From Rhodospirillaceae bacterium (GTDB lineage: Bacteria > Pseudomonadota > Alphaproteobacteria > Rhodospirillales > Rhodospirillaceae): DNA of 40,804 nt. This document shows positions 24,603 through 34,484 of the stretch, piece after piece. The notes beneath the pieces are model-generated. The model had not been told where the DNA came from. It ran no database searches and worked only from the letters and a program-made list of their open reading frames with translations. The first letter of the stretch is position 1; every line of letters starts with the position of its first letter. The DNA is taken from assembly GCA_009693785.1 (NCBI GenBank), contig SHWP01000032.1, positions 1 through 40,804 on the forward strand, written 5' to 3'. A program made the translations under genes and the position numbers.

Positions 24603-24716
24603 TCATCCCACCAGCAAATCGCCCACGTCGACACCCAGCGCCTTGGCCAAAACCTTGGCGGCATCGAACGCGCGGATTTCTTGTGAGATTTCAGTGTGAT
24701 TCATCATCAGGCGCAT
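24603..24716 (-). pseudogene. Remnant of an XRE-type helix-turn-helix gene
   Basis: A 37-codon reading frame on the reverse strand ending TGA at 24603, immediately before the HD-gene ATG. It reads MRLMMNHTEISQEIRAFDA and then AKVLAKALGVDVGDLLVG, which matches only the second half of an XRE/Cro HTH domain (ISQIE...AxxLAKALGVxxxDLL). The first helices are missing; a stop lies a few codons upstream. Either a truncated regulator or a short leader peptide coupled to the HD gene; the former is more likely. Confidence 0.5.
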
Positions 24717-24770
24717 TTGGGCACAGCTTTCAGTCTATCTCTCTAATGTCATACTTGGGCTTGACCCGGC

Positions 24771-24808
24771 TAGCTTTTCTTAAGCGCCGAACGCACTTAG
24801 AAAAGCTA
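24771..24808. repeat. Inverted repeat in the gap before the second DUF1838 gene
   Basis: TAGCTTTTCTTAAG (24771-24784) and CTTAGAAAAGCTA (24796-24808) pair over 9 plus 4 bases with one bulged T. No T-run follows on either strand, so a classical terminator is not supported. It lies between the HTH remnant and the DUF1838 stop. Confidence 0.45.
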
Positions 24809-24878
24809 TGGCAACGATGCGCTCGCCTTCAACCACAACGGCAGCGAAGGTGTTTCGCAGGACCAAAGCAACGCCCCC

Positions 24879-25736
24879 TTAACGATCAAGCCGTGCGGCA
24901 GGACGGTCCAGCGCGCCGATGGGGTCGGCGGCGATGTCGGGGTGCGCTTCGGCCATGAGCGTGCGCCACTTCTCGGGCATCTCGGCATAGGTTTTCACCT
25001 TGGCCCCGATGCAGCGCGCCGTCAGGTTGCCGGGGCGATCAGTCATGCCCATCCACTTCGACCAACTGGTTGATTCCTGCAAATGCGATGTGGCGGGAAT
25101 GAATGGTTTGTCCTGGTCCAAAACATCAGCCGCGCGGCCATGAAACGTCGCCCACTCGTTCACCTGAAACGGCGGGCCCGCGTTTGTTTTCTGCGTCACG
25201 CTGACAGTCGACTGCGTTTGCGCCCAAACGTCATCGCCCGCCACGCTGGCTTGGCTGTCGAACATTCCGGCGATGATGGCACCGCCCACTTCGCGCGGAA
25301 CTTCCACTTTTCGGCCATCGGCCTTAAAGGCAATTGTTTCCGGCCCCAAGGGGCCGTGGGTTACATCCACCGTGGCCTCGGTGTAGGGGTTCTTCCATTG
25401 CCGCAAGCGGGCCCCGGTTTCCAGGTCGGTATAGAACACGACCTCAAGGCTGGTGAGATTGAAGGTGCCGTCGGGCTTGTGCGCAATGCGGGCGATGGTG
25501 CCGACCTGCATGTCGAAGAGGGGCCGCATGGCGGCGTTGACCTGGCCCAACTTTGTGCCCTTCATCCACCAGAACAGCGGGCCGTTATCGGCGCGATACC
25601 GCAGCTTGATGTTGATGAGCGCGGCATCGCGCACGGGATCTAACACGCGAGGCGCTGTGGCCGCTGCGGCGGGGCCGGCGGCGGCAAGCGCGCCAACTGC
25701 GCCCAGTGCAGTGCGCCGATTGAGATGCAAGTCCAT
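24879..25736 (-). CDS. DUF1838 family protein with Tat-type leader (copy 2)
   Basis: A 285-residue protein, paralogue of the one at 7239. The leader MDLHLNRRTALGAVGALAAA is a clear Tat signal followed by AAAATAP. Blocks: IKLRYRADNGPLFWWMKGTKLGQ, NLTSLEVVFYTDLETG, VNEWATFHGRAADVL, ATSHLQESTSWSKWMGMTDRPGNL, EMPEKWRTLMAEAHPDIAADPIGALDRP. ATG at 25736 has CAGGAG six bases upstream, so a longer frame to 25826 is not used. Function unknown. Unlike copy 1 it has no TonB receptor or dehydrogenase beside it. Confidence 0.8.
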   Translation of the reverse strand: MDLHLNRRTALGAVGALAAAGPAAAATAPRVLDPVRDAALINIKLRYRADNGPLFWWMKGTKLGQVNAAMRPLFDMQVGTIARIAHKPDGTFNLTSLEVVFYTDLETGARLRQWKNPYTEATVDVTHGPLGPETIAFKADGRKVEVPREVGGAIIAGMFDSQASVAGDDVWAQTQSTVSVTQKTNAGPPFQVNEWATFHGRAADVLDQDKPFIPATSHLQESTSWSKWMGMTDRPGNLTARCIGAKVKTYAEMPEKWRTLMAEAHPDIAADPIGALDRPAARLDR

Positions 25737-25848
25737 GTGAGACTCCTGAGGTGCTAGGGCGAACCAGTGCGGTGCACTTCGATAGATTATGCGTGCTGCT
25801 GCTTGGGACCAACACTTATCATGCAATTCTAGGTCTTTTTATGCGACG

Positions 25849-26064
25849 TCATAGTCGGGCTTGGGCGAGGTCGAAGGCCGTCTGCATGCGCGGCCACGCA
25901 TCGGCAGTGCCGCCGAAAGCTTTTTCCAAACGGATTGCCATTTCGGCGGAAATCGCGGCCTTGCCGTTGACGACATTGGACAGCGTGGGCCGCGCGATTT
26001 TCAACGCATCGGCTCCGGTGGTGACGCTCAGGCCCAACGGCTCAAGACATGTATTGCGGATCAA
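25849..26064 (-). CDS. Orphan HigA-type antitoxin, start uncertain
   Basis: An XRE-type antitoxin of the HigA family: LEPLGLSVTTGADALKIARPTLSNVVNGKAAISAEMAIRLEKAFGGTADAWPRMQTAFDLAQA, with the HTH and the typical AxxW-xxxQ-xxDLAQA end. The earliest start codon in frame is TTG at 26064, giving 71 residues. However, the same frame continues upstream without stop and reads KSPHPGRLIR, the conserved HPGxxIR N-terminus of HigA, so the real beginning lies upstream, where a GTA stands in place of the expected start codon. No HigB toxin is adjacent; the upstream gene is a membrane protein ending 20 bases away. Likely a relic or solitary regulator. Confidence 0.7.
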   Translation of the reverse strand: MIRNTCLEPLGLSVTTGADALKIARPTLSNVVNGKAAISAEMAIRLEKAFGGTADAWPRMQTAFDLAQARL

Positions 26065-26084
26065 TCGTCCGGGGTGCGGGGATT

Positions 26085-26768
26085 TTACTGCTGTGGAGCT
26101 TGCGCATCCAACGTTTTCCCTGCAACAGGTGCAGGAGGTTCTGGAACTGTTGGGGCTGGCGATGTAGGCACCGCGGCAGGCGTGGCGGCTGTTTCATCGA
26201 TCTTTGTGATGGCCGGTGGCGGCTTTTGGGTGGTTGCGATGGGTTGATTCCACTTCTGAATCCCACCCCATAAGCTTGTGCTGACGTAAGTAGCGAGCAG
26301 CACGCAGAACCCAAGGCCTATTATACCAAGGCCAGAAACGTCTTTCTTTTGCAATCTCGTACGGACGGCGAGATAAGAGCCAGCCATCGCCAACAGTACA
26401 ACAAAGCTGATCATGAACTCGACTGGATGGTCCTTGAACGGCTCAGTGCCAAAGCCGATGAATTTGATGATGGCCGCTAATACAGACATGATCCAGCCGA
26501 GGATTATACCAATCAAGGTGGTTAGGAAAATGGCGATGGCAAATCCCACAAAGGCCCAAGTCATCTCCCGTGCGCTGTAAGTGGTTCTGAAGTTTTCCTC
26601 TTTGGCGTCCCAAAAGCGGCATACCCCGGAATCGTGCAGAATCCATATGACAGTCGGGTAGACAATCAACGCAACTGGGGCATACGTCGTGATGCTCTCA
26701 GCGAAACCCTCAGCCAATGCTTTGACTAATGTGAAAAGAAATCCGATAAAGTCGGCAACGTAATCCAT
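26085..26768 (-). CDS. AT-rich multi-pass membrane protein, unknown function
   Basis: A 227-residue protein with four to five transmembrane segments (FIGFLFTLVKALAEGF, VALIVYPTVIWIL, WAFVGFAIAIFLTTLIGIIL, FMISFVVLLAMAGSYLA, GIIGLGFCVLLATYV) and a Pro/Ala/Thr-rich C-terminal tail (PTSPAPTVPEPPAPVAG). ATG at 26768 has GAGG eight bases upstream. Base composition is noticeably more AT-rich than the flanking genes and codon choice is different, as in the membrane gene at 30621, suggesting acquisition. No family recognised. The gap 26808-27041 after it is AT-rich and holds no gene that I can see. Confidence 0.6.
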   Translation of the reverse strand: MDYVADFIGFLFTLVKALAEGFAESITTYAPVALIVYPTVIWILHDSGVCRFWDAKEENFRTTYSAREMTWAFVGFAIAIFLTTLIGIILGWIMSVLAAIIKFIGFGTEPFKDHPVEFMISFVVLLAMAGSYLAVRTRLQKKDVSGLGIIGLGFCVLLATYVSTSLWGGIQKWNQPIATTQKPPPAITKIDETAATPAAVPTSPAPTVPEPPAPVAGKTLDAQAPQQ

Positions 26769-27041
26769 GAAAGCGCCCTCGTTCTTATTCAATGCGAATA
26801 TTAGCACTGTCGAACGCTACTTCTGTTGCATCAAAGCGGCGGAATTCTATATAAGAAAGTAGAGCCCAAGGATTCGGCTAACGGCGAATCATGAGGATGA
26901 AGACATCGAATAGAACTGATAAATTTTGATTCACAATTTTGGTTCTGCTTGCAATCTTTCGGTCATAGGAATCCAGAGTATTTAGGAATCAGTTGAATAA
27001 GTTGACTTCTTCTAGACTAGGCTATCTCGTAGTTGTTCATT

Positions 27042-29879
27042 CTACCCCAACCTCTCCCTCAAAAAATCTCCCGTATAACTGCCCTTGGCCTTGGCCACTT
27101 GCTCCGGCGTTCCCACCGCAACAATCTTCCCGCCTTTCGCCCCACCCTCGGGGCCTAAGTCGATAATCCAGTCGGCGGTTTTGATGACCTCGAGGTTGTG
27201 CTCGATCACGATCACGGTGTTGCCTTGTTCCACCAGCGTATGCAGCACTTCCAATAGTTTCTTCACGTCCTCGAAATGCAGGCCGGTGGTGGGCTCGTCC
27301 AAAATGTAAACCGTGCGGCCGGTGGCGCGCTTGCTGAGTTCCTTGGCCAGCTTCACGCGCTGTGCTTCGCCGCCTGACAAGGTGGTGGCCTGCTGGCCCA
27401 GGTGGATGTAACCCAGGCCCACCTGATTGAGCAGGTCGAGCTTTTCGCGGATGCTGGGCATGGCCTTGAAGAATTCCACGCCTTCTTCCACCGTCATGTC
27501 CAGCACGTCGGCGATGCTTTTGCTCTTGAAGTGAACCTCTAATGTTTCCCGGTTATAGCGTTTGCCCTTGCACACATCGCAGGTGACATACACATCGGGC
27601 AGGAAGTGCATCTCGATTTTGATGACGCCGTCGCCCTGACAGGCCTCACAGCGCCCGCCTTTCACGTTGAAGCTAAAGCGCCCCGGCTGGTAGCCGCGCG
27701 TTTTGGCCTCGGGCAATTCGGCGAACCAATCGCGAATGTGCGTGAAGCAGCCGGTGTACGTTACGGGGTTGCTGCGCGGCGTGCGGCCGATGGGCGATTG
27801 GTCGATATCGATGACCTTGTCGAGGTGGTTGAGGCCCTCGACTTTATCATGCGGGCCGGGCAAATCGCGCGCGCCGTACAGCGACTTGGCCAGGCTTTTG
27901 TAGAGGGTCTCGAGCACCAGAGATGATTTGCCGCCACCCGACACGCCAGTCACACATGTCAACGTGCCCATGGGGAAGCTCACATCCACGTCTTTCAGGT
28001 TGTTGGCGCGCGCACCTTTGACGACGATGGACTTGCCGTTGCCCTTGCGGCGGATTTTCGGCACGGGGATTTTTTTGCGCCCTGTTAAATATGCCGCCGT
28101 GATGCTGTCTTTATTCTTCATCACTTGCGCGGGTGTGCCCTCGGCCACCACCGTGCCGCCGTGAATGCCCGCGCCAATGCCCATGTCGATGAGGTAGTCT
28201 GCGGTGCGAATGGCGTCTTCGTCGTGTTCCACCACCAGCACCGAATTGCCGATGTCGCGCAAATGGCGCAGGGTTTCCAGCAGCCGGTTGTTGTCGCGCT
28301 GATGAAGGCCGATGGAGGGTTCGTCGAGCACATACAACACGCCCGTTAGGCCCGAACCGATTTGCGACGCTAACCGAATGCGCTGGCTTTCGCCGCCCGA
28401 CAGCGTGCCGGAATTGCGCGCCAGCGTGAGGTAGTCGAGGCCCACGTTGTTGAGGAAGTGCAGGCGTTCGTCGATTTCACGCAAAATGCGTCGCCCGATT
28501 TCCATTTGCTTGGCGGTGAGAACCTTGCTTAAGGACACGAACCACGCGGCGGCATCGGAAATGCTCAGCTCGGAAATTTCGCCGATGTGCTTTTTGTTGA
28601 TTTTTACGGCCAGGCACTCGGGCTTTAGCCGGTAACCCTTGCATACCTCGCACGGATGCGAGGTTTGGTATTTCTCCAATTCCTCGCGCACCCAGGCGCT
28701 GTCGGTTTCTCTCCATCTTCTTTGGAGGTTGTTCAGCACGCCCTCAAAAGGTTTTTTGGTTTCGTATTTACGCACGCCATCATCGAACTTGATGGTGATG
28801 GCTTCCTCGCCGGTGCCGTTCAAAATGGCGTCTTTCGCCTTAGTGGGCAGTTTTTTCCAGGGCGTCTTGGGGTCGGCCTTGTAGTGGTGGCACACGCCGC
28901 GCAGGGCTTGCAGATAATAGGGCGAGGGCGGGTTGGAACTGCTCCATGGCGCCACCGCGCCATCGTCGATGCTGGCATTGGCGTCGGGCACTACTTGGTC
29001 GGGGTCGAAGTGCAGGGTCACGCCCAGGCCATCGCAGGTGGGGCAGGCGCCGAAGGGGTTGTTGAAGGAAAACAGGCGCGGCTCGATTTCATCAATCGTG
29101 AAGCCCGAGACGGGGCAGGCGAACTTGGCCGAGAACACAGTGCGCGCCGCGTCTCCTTTGGCATCTGCGTTTTCAGCAAACGCTATGCCATCGGCCAAGC
29201 CCAGAGCGGTTTCGAGTGAATCGGCCAGGCGCGATTGCAAGCCCTCGCGCAGCACAATGCGATCCACCACCACTTCGATGTCGTGTTTGACCTTCTTGTT
29301 CAGCGCGGGCACGGCGTCGATTTCGTGCAAGGTGCCGTCGACCTTCACCCGTTGAAAGCCTTTCTTCTGCAAATCTTGCAGGTCTTTTTTGTATTCGCCC
29401 TTGCGGCCGCGCACGATGGGGGCCAGCAAGTACAACCGCGTGCCTTCGCCCATGGCCATGATGCGATCGACCATTTGGCTCACGGTCTGCGCCTCGATGG
29501 GAAGTCCGGTTGCTGGCGAGTAGGGCACGCCGACGCGCGCCCACAGCAGGCGCATGTAGTCGTGAATCTCGGTGACCGTGCCGACGGTGGAGCGGGGATT
29601 GCGGCTGGTGGTTTTCTGCTCGATAGAAATGGCGGGCGACAGGCCCTCGATGGAATCCACATCGGGCTTTTGCATCAGCTCCAAGAACTGGCGCGCATAA
29701 GCCGAAAGGGATTCCACGTAACGGCGCTGACCCTCGGCATATATAGTGTCGAAGGCGAGCGAGCTTTTGCCCGAGCCCGACAGGCCCGTGACCACTACCA
29801 GCTTGTTGCGCGGCAGATCAACGTTGATGTTTTTCAGGTTGTGCTCGCGCGCGCCGCGAACCTTGATATCGGTGAGCAT
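27042..29879 (-). CDS. uvrA: UvrA, excinuclease ABC subunit A
   Basis: The 945-residue damage-recognition ATPase of nucleotide excision repair, working with UvrB and UvrC. Walker [10 protein letters not shown] is at 32-40; the second is [11 protein letters not shown] in the second half. Signature sequences [12 protein letters not shown] and [12 protein letters not shown] are present. Zinc modules: [43 protein letters not shown] and CEACQGDGV...CDVCKGKRY; the first module has Ser in place of one Cys, which I recall as common in alphaproteobacterial UvrA. Length is normal. It is divergent from ssb with about 220 bases between, containing a LexA-box match 53 bases upstream of the ATG, so SOS induction is likely. 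Confidence 0.98.
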   Translation of the reverse strand: MLTDIKVRGAREHNLKNINVDLPRNKLVVVTGLSGSGKSSLAFDTIYAEGQRRYVESLSAYARQFLELMQKPDVDSIEGLSPAISIEQKTTSRNPRSTVGTVTEIHDYMRLLWARVGVPYSPATGLPIEAQTVSQMVDRIMAMGEGTRLYLLAPIVRGRKGEYKKDLQDLQKKGFQRVKVDGTLHEIDAVPALNKKVKHDIEVVVDRIVLREGLQSRLADSLETALGLADGIAFAENADAKGDAARTVFSAKFACPVSGFTIDEIEPRLFSFNNPFGACPTCDGLGVTLHFDPDQVVPDANASIDDGAVAPWSSSNPPSPYYLQALRGVCHHYKADPKTPWKKLPTKAKDAILNGTGEEAITIKFDDGVRKYETKKPFEGVLNNLQRRWRETDSAWVREELEKYQTSHPCEVCKGYRLKPECLAVKINKKHIGEISELSISDAAAWFVSLSKVLTAKQMEIGRRILREIDERLHFLNNVGLDYLTLARNSGTLSGGESQRIRLASQIGSGLTGVLYVLDEPSIGLHQRDNNRLLETLRHLRDIGNSVLVVEHDEDAIRTADYLIDMGIGAGIHGGTVVAEGTPAQVMKNKDSITAAYLTGRKKIPVPKIRRKGNGKSIVVKGARANNLKDVDVSFPMGTLTCVTGVSGGGKSSLVLETLYKSLAKSLYGARDLPGPHDKVEGLNHLDKVIDIDQSPIGRTPRSNPVTYTGCFTHIRDWFAELPEAKTRGYQPGRFSFNVKGGRCEACQGDGVIKIEMHFLPDVYVTCDVCKGKRYNRETLEVHFKSKSIADVLDMTVEEGVEFFKAMPSIREKLDLLNQVGLGYIHLGQQATTLSGGEAQRVKLAKELSKRATGRTVYILDEPTTGLHFEDVKKLLEVLHTLVEQGNTVIVIEHNLEVIKTADWIIDLGPEGGAKGGKIVAVGTPEQVAKAKGSYTGDFLRERLG

Positions 29880-29932
29880 TTACGGGGATTTTTCCAGGTT
29901 TTCAGCGGGCTTCACAAGGTGTTTGACGAATA

Positions 29933-29947
29933 GAACAAAACGAGTAC
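29933..29947 (-). promoter_or_regulatory. Probable LexA (SOS) box upstream of uvrA
   Basis: On the reverse strand GTAC-TCGTTTT-GTTC; the alphaproteobacterial LexA box is GTTC-N7-GTTC, so one base differs. The complementary reading is GAACAAAACGAGTAC. It is 53 bases upstream of uvrA and could also affect the divergent ssb. Confidence 0.65.
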
Positions 29948-30000
29948 ATTCATAAACGGATTGGCGCACGGTGACAAGGTGGGCTGACTGTTCACTAATC

Positions 30001-30035
30001 CTCTCCCAGGGGAGAGATGATTTGATTGTGGATAA
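30001..30035. other. Small inverted repeat and a DnaA box between uvrA and ssb
   Basis: CTCTCCC-AG-GGGAGAG (30001-30016) is a perfect 7-base inverted repeat with a 2-base loop. TGTGGATAA at 30027-30035 is the complement of the consensus DnaA box TTATCCACA. A single box does not make an origin. Confidence 0.5.
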
Positions 30036-30099
30036 CTTGATGCTTTTTGGTGGCGGCTTAACTCGCTAAGGTCCGCCAAATTTTTCGGGAGATCGAAAC

Positions 30100-30594
30100 A
30101 TGGCTGGCAGCGTCAACAAAGTCATTCTGATCGGCAACTTGGGCAAAGACCCCGAGGTGCGCACGCTGCAAAACGGCGGCAAGGTGGCCAACCTGTCGCT
30201 GGCCACGTCGGAAAGCTGGAAAGACAAAGCTACCGGCGAACGCAAGGAAAAGACCGAGTGGCATCGCGTCGTCATTTTCGGCAACCTTGCCGACATCGCC
30301 GAGAAATATTTGAAGAAGGGCTCGAAGGTTTATGTGTCGGGCTCGCTGCAAACCCGTAAGTGGCAGGACAAAGACGGCCAAGACAAATACTCCACCGAAG
30401 TGGTGCTGCAAGGCTACGGCGGTGAACTGACCATGCTCGATGGCAAGGGCGGCGGTGGGGGCGGTGGCTCGGGTGGCGGGAGTGGCGGCGGCGATGAACC
30501 GGCCATGGATCGCGGCGGCTGGGATTCCGGCGCGGGCAGCGGTAAAGGTGGGAAAAGTTCGAAAGATGAAATGGATGACGAAATTCCATTCTAA
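30100..30594 (+). CDS. ssb: Single-stranded DNA-binding protein
   Basis: A 164-residue SSB. The OB fold covers about residues 1-110 ([61 protein letters not shown]). A Gly-rich linker follows (112-155), and the acidic tail DEMDDEIPF at the C-terminus recruits repair proteins. GGAG lies eight bases before ATG. Divergent from uvrA, a common pairing. The last 30 bases have a diverged second copy at 31210-31239 behind an AT-rich gene, see the findings. Confidence 0.97.
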   Translation: MAGSVNKVILIGNLGKDPEVRTLQNGGKVANLSLATSESWKDKATGERKEKTEWHRVVIFGNLADIAEKYLKKGSKVYVSGSLQTRKWQDKDGQDKYSTEVVLQGYGGELTMLDGKGGGGGGGSGGGSGGGDEPAMDRGGWDSGAGSGKGGKSSKDEMDDEIPF

Positions 30595-30620
30595 TCGGTG
30601 ATCAGGCGAGAGTTGCAAAT

Positions 30621-31198
30621 TTGGACTCTGAATCTAAAGACTATCCAAGGCCACCAGAGGAGCGGCCTAGCGATTTTGCAGCAGATAAGCTGTTTGGCGG
30701 TAAATTATTGAATGAAATGCCGCCAGATTGGCGTGTTTACGCGCGAGAAGTTTTGGATTGGCAGCTTGATAAGTTTAGGGGCAAAATTAATCGTAACTCT
30801 GAACCAGTTTATAGATTTCTTAGCTTCGCCAATGCTGGTGGGATTGCTTTAATGATAGGAATGGTCCCATCGTTCCTTGATTATAAGCTTTCTACTCTGC
30901 CGCTAATGTTTGCAGCTATCACATTTACCTTAGGTATGATTCTTCTTGGAATCAGGCTAGTTATCGATCTCCACCTGGATACGCATGTTTGCCAAAACCT
31001 TATCAACGACACACGTTCTGTTTAAAATTTACGATCAAACCTGACGATGCGTATGCGCGTTATATGGATGCTTTGAACAGTCCTGGACGTAAACTATTCA
31101 CTCGAGCGCCTTTAAGGCTATTGTCCTTCATATGTTTTATCTTTGGCTGCTTAATCGCTATTGGTGGAGTGGCCTGGACAGCTGGTTTAAATAATTAG
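30621..31198 (+). pseudogene. AT-rich three-pass membrane protein, single frameshift
   Basis: Starts at TTG 30621 with GAGAG eight bases upstream. The first part has a charged N-terminus and two transmembrane segments (FLSFANAGGIALMIGMVPSFL, LMFAAITFTLGMILLGIRLV) and ends at TAA 31023-31025 after NDTRSV. One T added to the T-run at 31021-31023 continues RSVLKFTIKPDDAYARYMDAL and on to a third transmembrane segment (LLSFICFIFGCLIAIGGVAW) and a TAG at 31198: exactly 193 codons. The base composition is far more AT-rich than ssb and gyrA. Function unknown. It stands between ssb and a second ssb tail, so it looks inserted. The frameshift may be an assembly error. Confidence 0.6.
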
Positions 31199-31203
31199 CC
31201 AGG

Positions 31204-31239
31204 GGCGGCGATGAGATGGACAACGATATTCCGTTCTAG
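31204..31239 (+). repeat. Detached second copy of the ssb C-terminal tail
   Basis: Reads GGDEMDNDIPF followed by TAG, in the form of an SSB acidic tail, without any OB fold before it. Compared with the last 30 bases of ssb (30565-30594) 24 of 30 bases agree; of the six differences, four are synonymous (one of them in the stop codon) and two are conservative (D to N, E to D). Similarity ends at the stop codons. Confidence 0.75.
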
Positions 31240-31675
31240 TTGCTGCAGCGCGGTATTTCTGCGAGCTTTTTCGATCTAACTGAGTTTGGTCATGGCAAGT
31301 CATGGGTTTGCCACAGTCAGCCCGATTCTCGCGGTTTTTAGCAGACAGATGTCACACAAGAAGTAGTAGCGCCTCGCGGTGGCTAAAAAGCCCATTTTCC
31401 GTTATCTAGATCGCTTCAAGACTATTACTTAAGTCATTATTATAAATATAAAAGTTATCCACACCTCACCTTTCGTTACGGCCACTTAGATCACCGGAAG
31501 GCCATTCAATCTGTTGTGTTAAGCTTATATGGCATCTGCTACACTTTTGAGGCTGTGCGGGGGACCAGAACGGAACTTTCGTAAGGGATGAATCGGGCAG
31601 CATTTCGCGCCCTCGTTCCCTTGTGTGCAGCGCAATAAATTCGCTTTGTTTTGACCCGTTTAAAGGCTAGTTTCG
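31240..31675. other. Non-coding stretch before gyrA with one DnaA box
   Basis: About 435 bases without a convincing gene. AT-rich around 31420-31460. TTATCCACA at 31455-31463 is a perfect DnaA box, but no cluster of boxes is seen, so an origin is not claimed. The gyrA promoter must lie here; no clear sigma-70 boxes were found. No hairpin with T-run was seen for a terminator. Confidence 0.5.
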
Positions 31676-34480
31676 TTGACCGACACCGCCGATCTGCCGC
31701 CCGACGATACCAACGGTAAAATTCCACCTGTGCCCCCCACTGGCCCGGGTTCGTCAGGCCCCTCCGACTTCGACATCATGCCGATCACCATCGAAGAGGA
31801 GATGAAGCGCAGCTACCTCGATTACGCCATGAGCGTGATCATCAGCCGCGCGCTGCCCGATGTGCGCGACGGCTTGAAGCCGGTGCACCGGCGCATTCTC
31901 TACTCGATGAAAGAGAGCGGCTACGAGTACAACAAGCCGTTCCGCAAATCCGCGCGCATCGTCGGCGACGTGATGGGTAAATATCACCCGCACGGCGACC
32001 AATCGATTTACGACGCCATGGTGCGCATGGCGCAAGAATTCTCGATGCGCCTGCCGCTGATCGATGGGCAGGGCAACTTCGGCTCGATGGATGGCGATCC
32101 ACCGGCGGCGATGCGCTACACGGAATCGCGCCTGGCTAAGCCGGCCCACTCGCTGATCGACGATATCGACAAAGAAACCGTCGATTTCCAACCCAACTAT
32201 GACGAAAGCGAGCATGAGCCGCTTGTTTTGCCCGCGCGTTTTCCGAATTTGCTGGTCAATGGCGCGGGCGGCATTGCGGTGGGCATGGCCACCAACATAC
32301 CCCCGCATAACTTGGGCGAAGTAATCGACGCCTGCTGTGCGCTGATCGATGACCCCACCACGACCGATGAAAAGCTGATGGAGATCGTGCCCGGGCCCGA
32401 TTTCCCCACAGGTGGCATCATCCTGGGGCATGCGGGCTGCCGGGCGGGTTACATGACTGGCCGTGGCGCGGTGGTCATGCGCGGGCGCACCGAGATCGAA
32501 GAACTGGCCAAGGAGCGCCAGGCCATCATCATCACCGAGATACCCTATCAGGTGAACAAAGCCTCGATGATCGAAAAGATCGCCGACCTTGTGCGCGAGA
32601 AAAAGATCGAGGGCATCTCGGAGATGCGCGATGAGTCCGACCGCCATGGCGTGCGTGTGGTGGTGGAAGTCAAGCGCGATGCCGTGGCCGAGGTGGTGCT
32701 GAATCAACTGTTTAAGTTCACGCCGCTGCAATCGAGCTTTGGCGTCAACATGCTGGCCATCAATGCGGGCCGGCCCGAGCTGATGACCTTGCGCCAAATG
32801 CTGGTGGCGTTCATCGCCTTCCGCGAAGAAGTGATCCGCCGCCGCACGGTGTACGAGTTGGGTCAGGCGCGCACACGTGCGCACACCTTGGTGGGCCTGG
32901 CCATTGCCGTGGCCAACCTCGATGAAGTGATCATTCTGATCCGCAAGGCCTCCGACCCCAACGTGGCACGCGAGCAGCTAATGGCGCGCGATTGGCCCGC
33001 TGCCGATGTTGAGCCGTTGGTGCAACTCATCGACGAGCCCGACCGCAAGGTTGTGAAGGGCATCTACAAGCTTTCGGAAATTCAGGCCAAGGCGATCTTG
33101 GACCTGCGTCTGCACCGTCTGACAGGCCTTGAGCGCGACAAAATCCATGCCGAACTGACCGAGATCGGCGGCCAGATTGTCAATTTCCTCGACATCCTGC
33201 GTTCGCGCGAGAAGCTTTACGGCATCATGCGCGACGAACTGGTGGCGATGAAAACTGAATACGCCACGCCACGGCGCACCACCATCGAAGACTTGGAATT
33301 CGAAACCGATATCGAAGACTTGATCCAGCGCGAAGATATGGTGGTAACGGTCACGAACTCAGGCTGGATCAAACGCGTGCCGTTGTCGACCTACCGTGCG
33401 CAGCGCCGCGGCGGCAAGGGCCGCGCGGGCATGGCCACCAAGGAAGAAGATTTCGTCACCTCGTTGTACGTGGTGAATACCCATACGCCGGTGCTGTTCT
33501 TCTCCACGGCGGGCATGGTCTATAAACTCAAGGTTTATAAACTGCCGCTGGGCACGCCGCAAAGCCGTGGCAAAGCCATGGTGAATTTGCTGCCGCTGAA
33601 AGAGGGCGAGACGATTTCCACCGTCATGCCGCTGCCCGAGGATGAAAGCACCTGGGGCCAGCTCAATGTCATGTTCGCCACCACGGCGGGCACGGTGCGG
33701 CGCAACGATTTGTCAGATTTCGTCAGCATCTTCCGCAATGGCAAGATCGCCATGAAACTCGACGGCGGCGACCGCCTTGTCGGCGTGGCCACCTGCGATG
33801 AGAACAACGACGTGCTGCTGAACACTCGCCAGGGCAAGTGCATCCGCTTCCATGTGGGAGAGGTGCGCGTGTTCACCGGTCGCAATTCTGTCGGCGTGCG
33901 CGGTATCAAGCTCGCCGAAAAAGATGAAGTGATTTCCATGTCGATCTTGCGGCATGTGGACTTCGATACCGACAGCCGCAACGCTTACCTGCGCATGGCC
34001 AAGAAGCTGCGCGAGGGCGAGGATATCGAAGAAGTGCCCTCGAAGGATGATGAGGCCGCCGAGGCCGGGGATGCCAACAAGGTTCTCACCGACGAGGAAT
34101 TCCAGCGTTTCGCCGGGCAGGAGGAATTCATCCTGACCGCCACGCTCAAAGGCTTTGGCAAACGTACCTCGGCGTATGAATATCGGGTGAGCGGACGCGG
34201 GGGCTCGGGCATTACCTCGATTGCCACGAGCAAGCGTAATGGCGACGTGGTGGCCAGCTTCCCGGTCAAGGACACCGATCAGATCATGATGATTACCGAT
34301 GCGGGCCGTTTGATCCGCATGGGCATTACCGATATCCGCATCGCCGGGCGCTCGACCCAAGGTGTGACACTCTTCTCCACCGGCGAAGAGGAGAAAGTCA
34401 CCTCGGTCGCGCATTTGCCGGGTGATGAGACACACGAGCAGACTGTTGAAAGCACGGCCGAAAACGCCAGCGAGGAGTAG
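31676..34480 (+). CDS. gyrA: DNA gyrase subunit A
   Basis: The 934-residue GyrA subunit, which breaks and rejoins DNA in the gyrase tetramer. [35 protein letters not shown] is the conserved N-terminus; the catalytic tyrosine is Y148 in [10 protein letters not shown]. The GyrA box that wraps DNA is QRRGGKGR in the C-terminal domain. The quinolone pocket reads [16 protein letters not shown], with Gln109 at the E. coli Ser83 position and Asp113 at the Asp87 position. The start is TTG 31676 with AAAGG nine bases before; an ATG at 31778-31780 region (MPITIEEEM) would be shorter and lacks the usual N-terminal extension. The acidic tail ends TAENASEE. coaD follows after 4 bases. Confidence 0.97.
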   Translation: MTDTADLPPDDTNGKIPPVPPTGPGSSGPSDFDIMPITIEEEMKRSYLDYAMSVIISRALPDVRDGLKPVHRRILYSMKESGYEYNKPFRKSARIVGDVMGKYHPHGDQSIYDAMVRMAQEFSMRLPLIDGQGNFGSMDGDPPAAMRYTESRLAKPAHSLIDDIDKETVDFQPNYDESEHEPLVLPARFPNLLVNGAGGIAVGMATNIPPHNLGEVIDACCALIDDPTTTDEKLMEIVPGPDFPTGGIILGHAGCRAGYMTGRGAVVMRGRTEIEELAKERQAIIITEIPYQVNKASMIEKIADLVREKKIEGISEMRDESDRHGVRVVVEVKRDAVAEVVLNQLFKFTPLQSSFGVNMLAINAGRPELMTLRQMLVAFIAFREEVIRRRTVYELGQARTRAHTLVGLAIAVANLDEVIILIRKASDPNVAREQLMARDWPAADVEPLVQLIDEPDRKVVKGIYKLSEIQAKAILDLRLHRLTGLERDKIHAELTEIGGQIVNFLDILRSREKLYGIMRDELVAMKTEYATPRRTTIEDLEFETDIEDLIQREDMVVTVTNSGWIKRVPLSTYRAQRRGGKGRAGMATKEEDFVTSLYVVNTHTPVLFFSTAGMVYKLKVYKLPLGTPQSRGKAMVNLLPLKEGETISTVMPLPEDESTWGQLNVMFATTAGTVRRNDLSDFVSIFRNGKIAMKLDGGDRLVGVATCDENNDVLLNTRQGKCIRFHVGEVRVFTGRNSVGVRGIKLAEKDEVISMSILRHVDFDTDSRNAYLRMAKKLREGEDIEEVPSKDDEAAEAGDANKVLTDEEFQRFAGQEEFILTATLKGFGKRTSAYEYRVSGRGGSGITSIATSKRNGDVVASFPVKDTDQIMMITDAGRLIRMGITDIRIAGRSTQGVTLFSTGEEEKVTSVAHLPGDETHEQTVESTAENASEE

Positions 34481-34484
34481 GGTC

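Noticed and set aside
24771..24808. Terminator of the HD or DUF1838 gene
   Set aside because: The stem is imperfect, AT-rich and has no T-run on either strand.
31240..31675. Origin of replication before gyrA
   Set aside because: Only one DnaA box and one AT-rich stretch; no box cluster and no dnaA or hemE nearby.
31754..32884. Long 376-codon frame opposite to gyrA
   Set aside because: Antisense shadow of a highly conserved gene in GC-rich DNA; His/Arg/Ala-rich and without motif.
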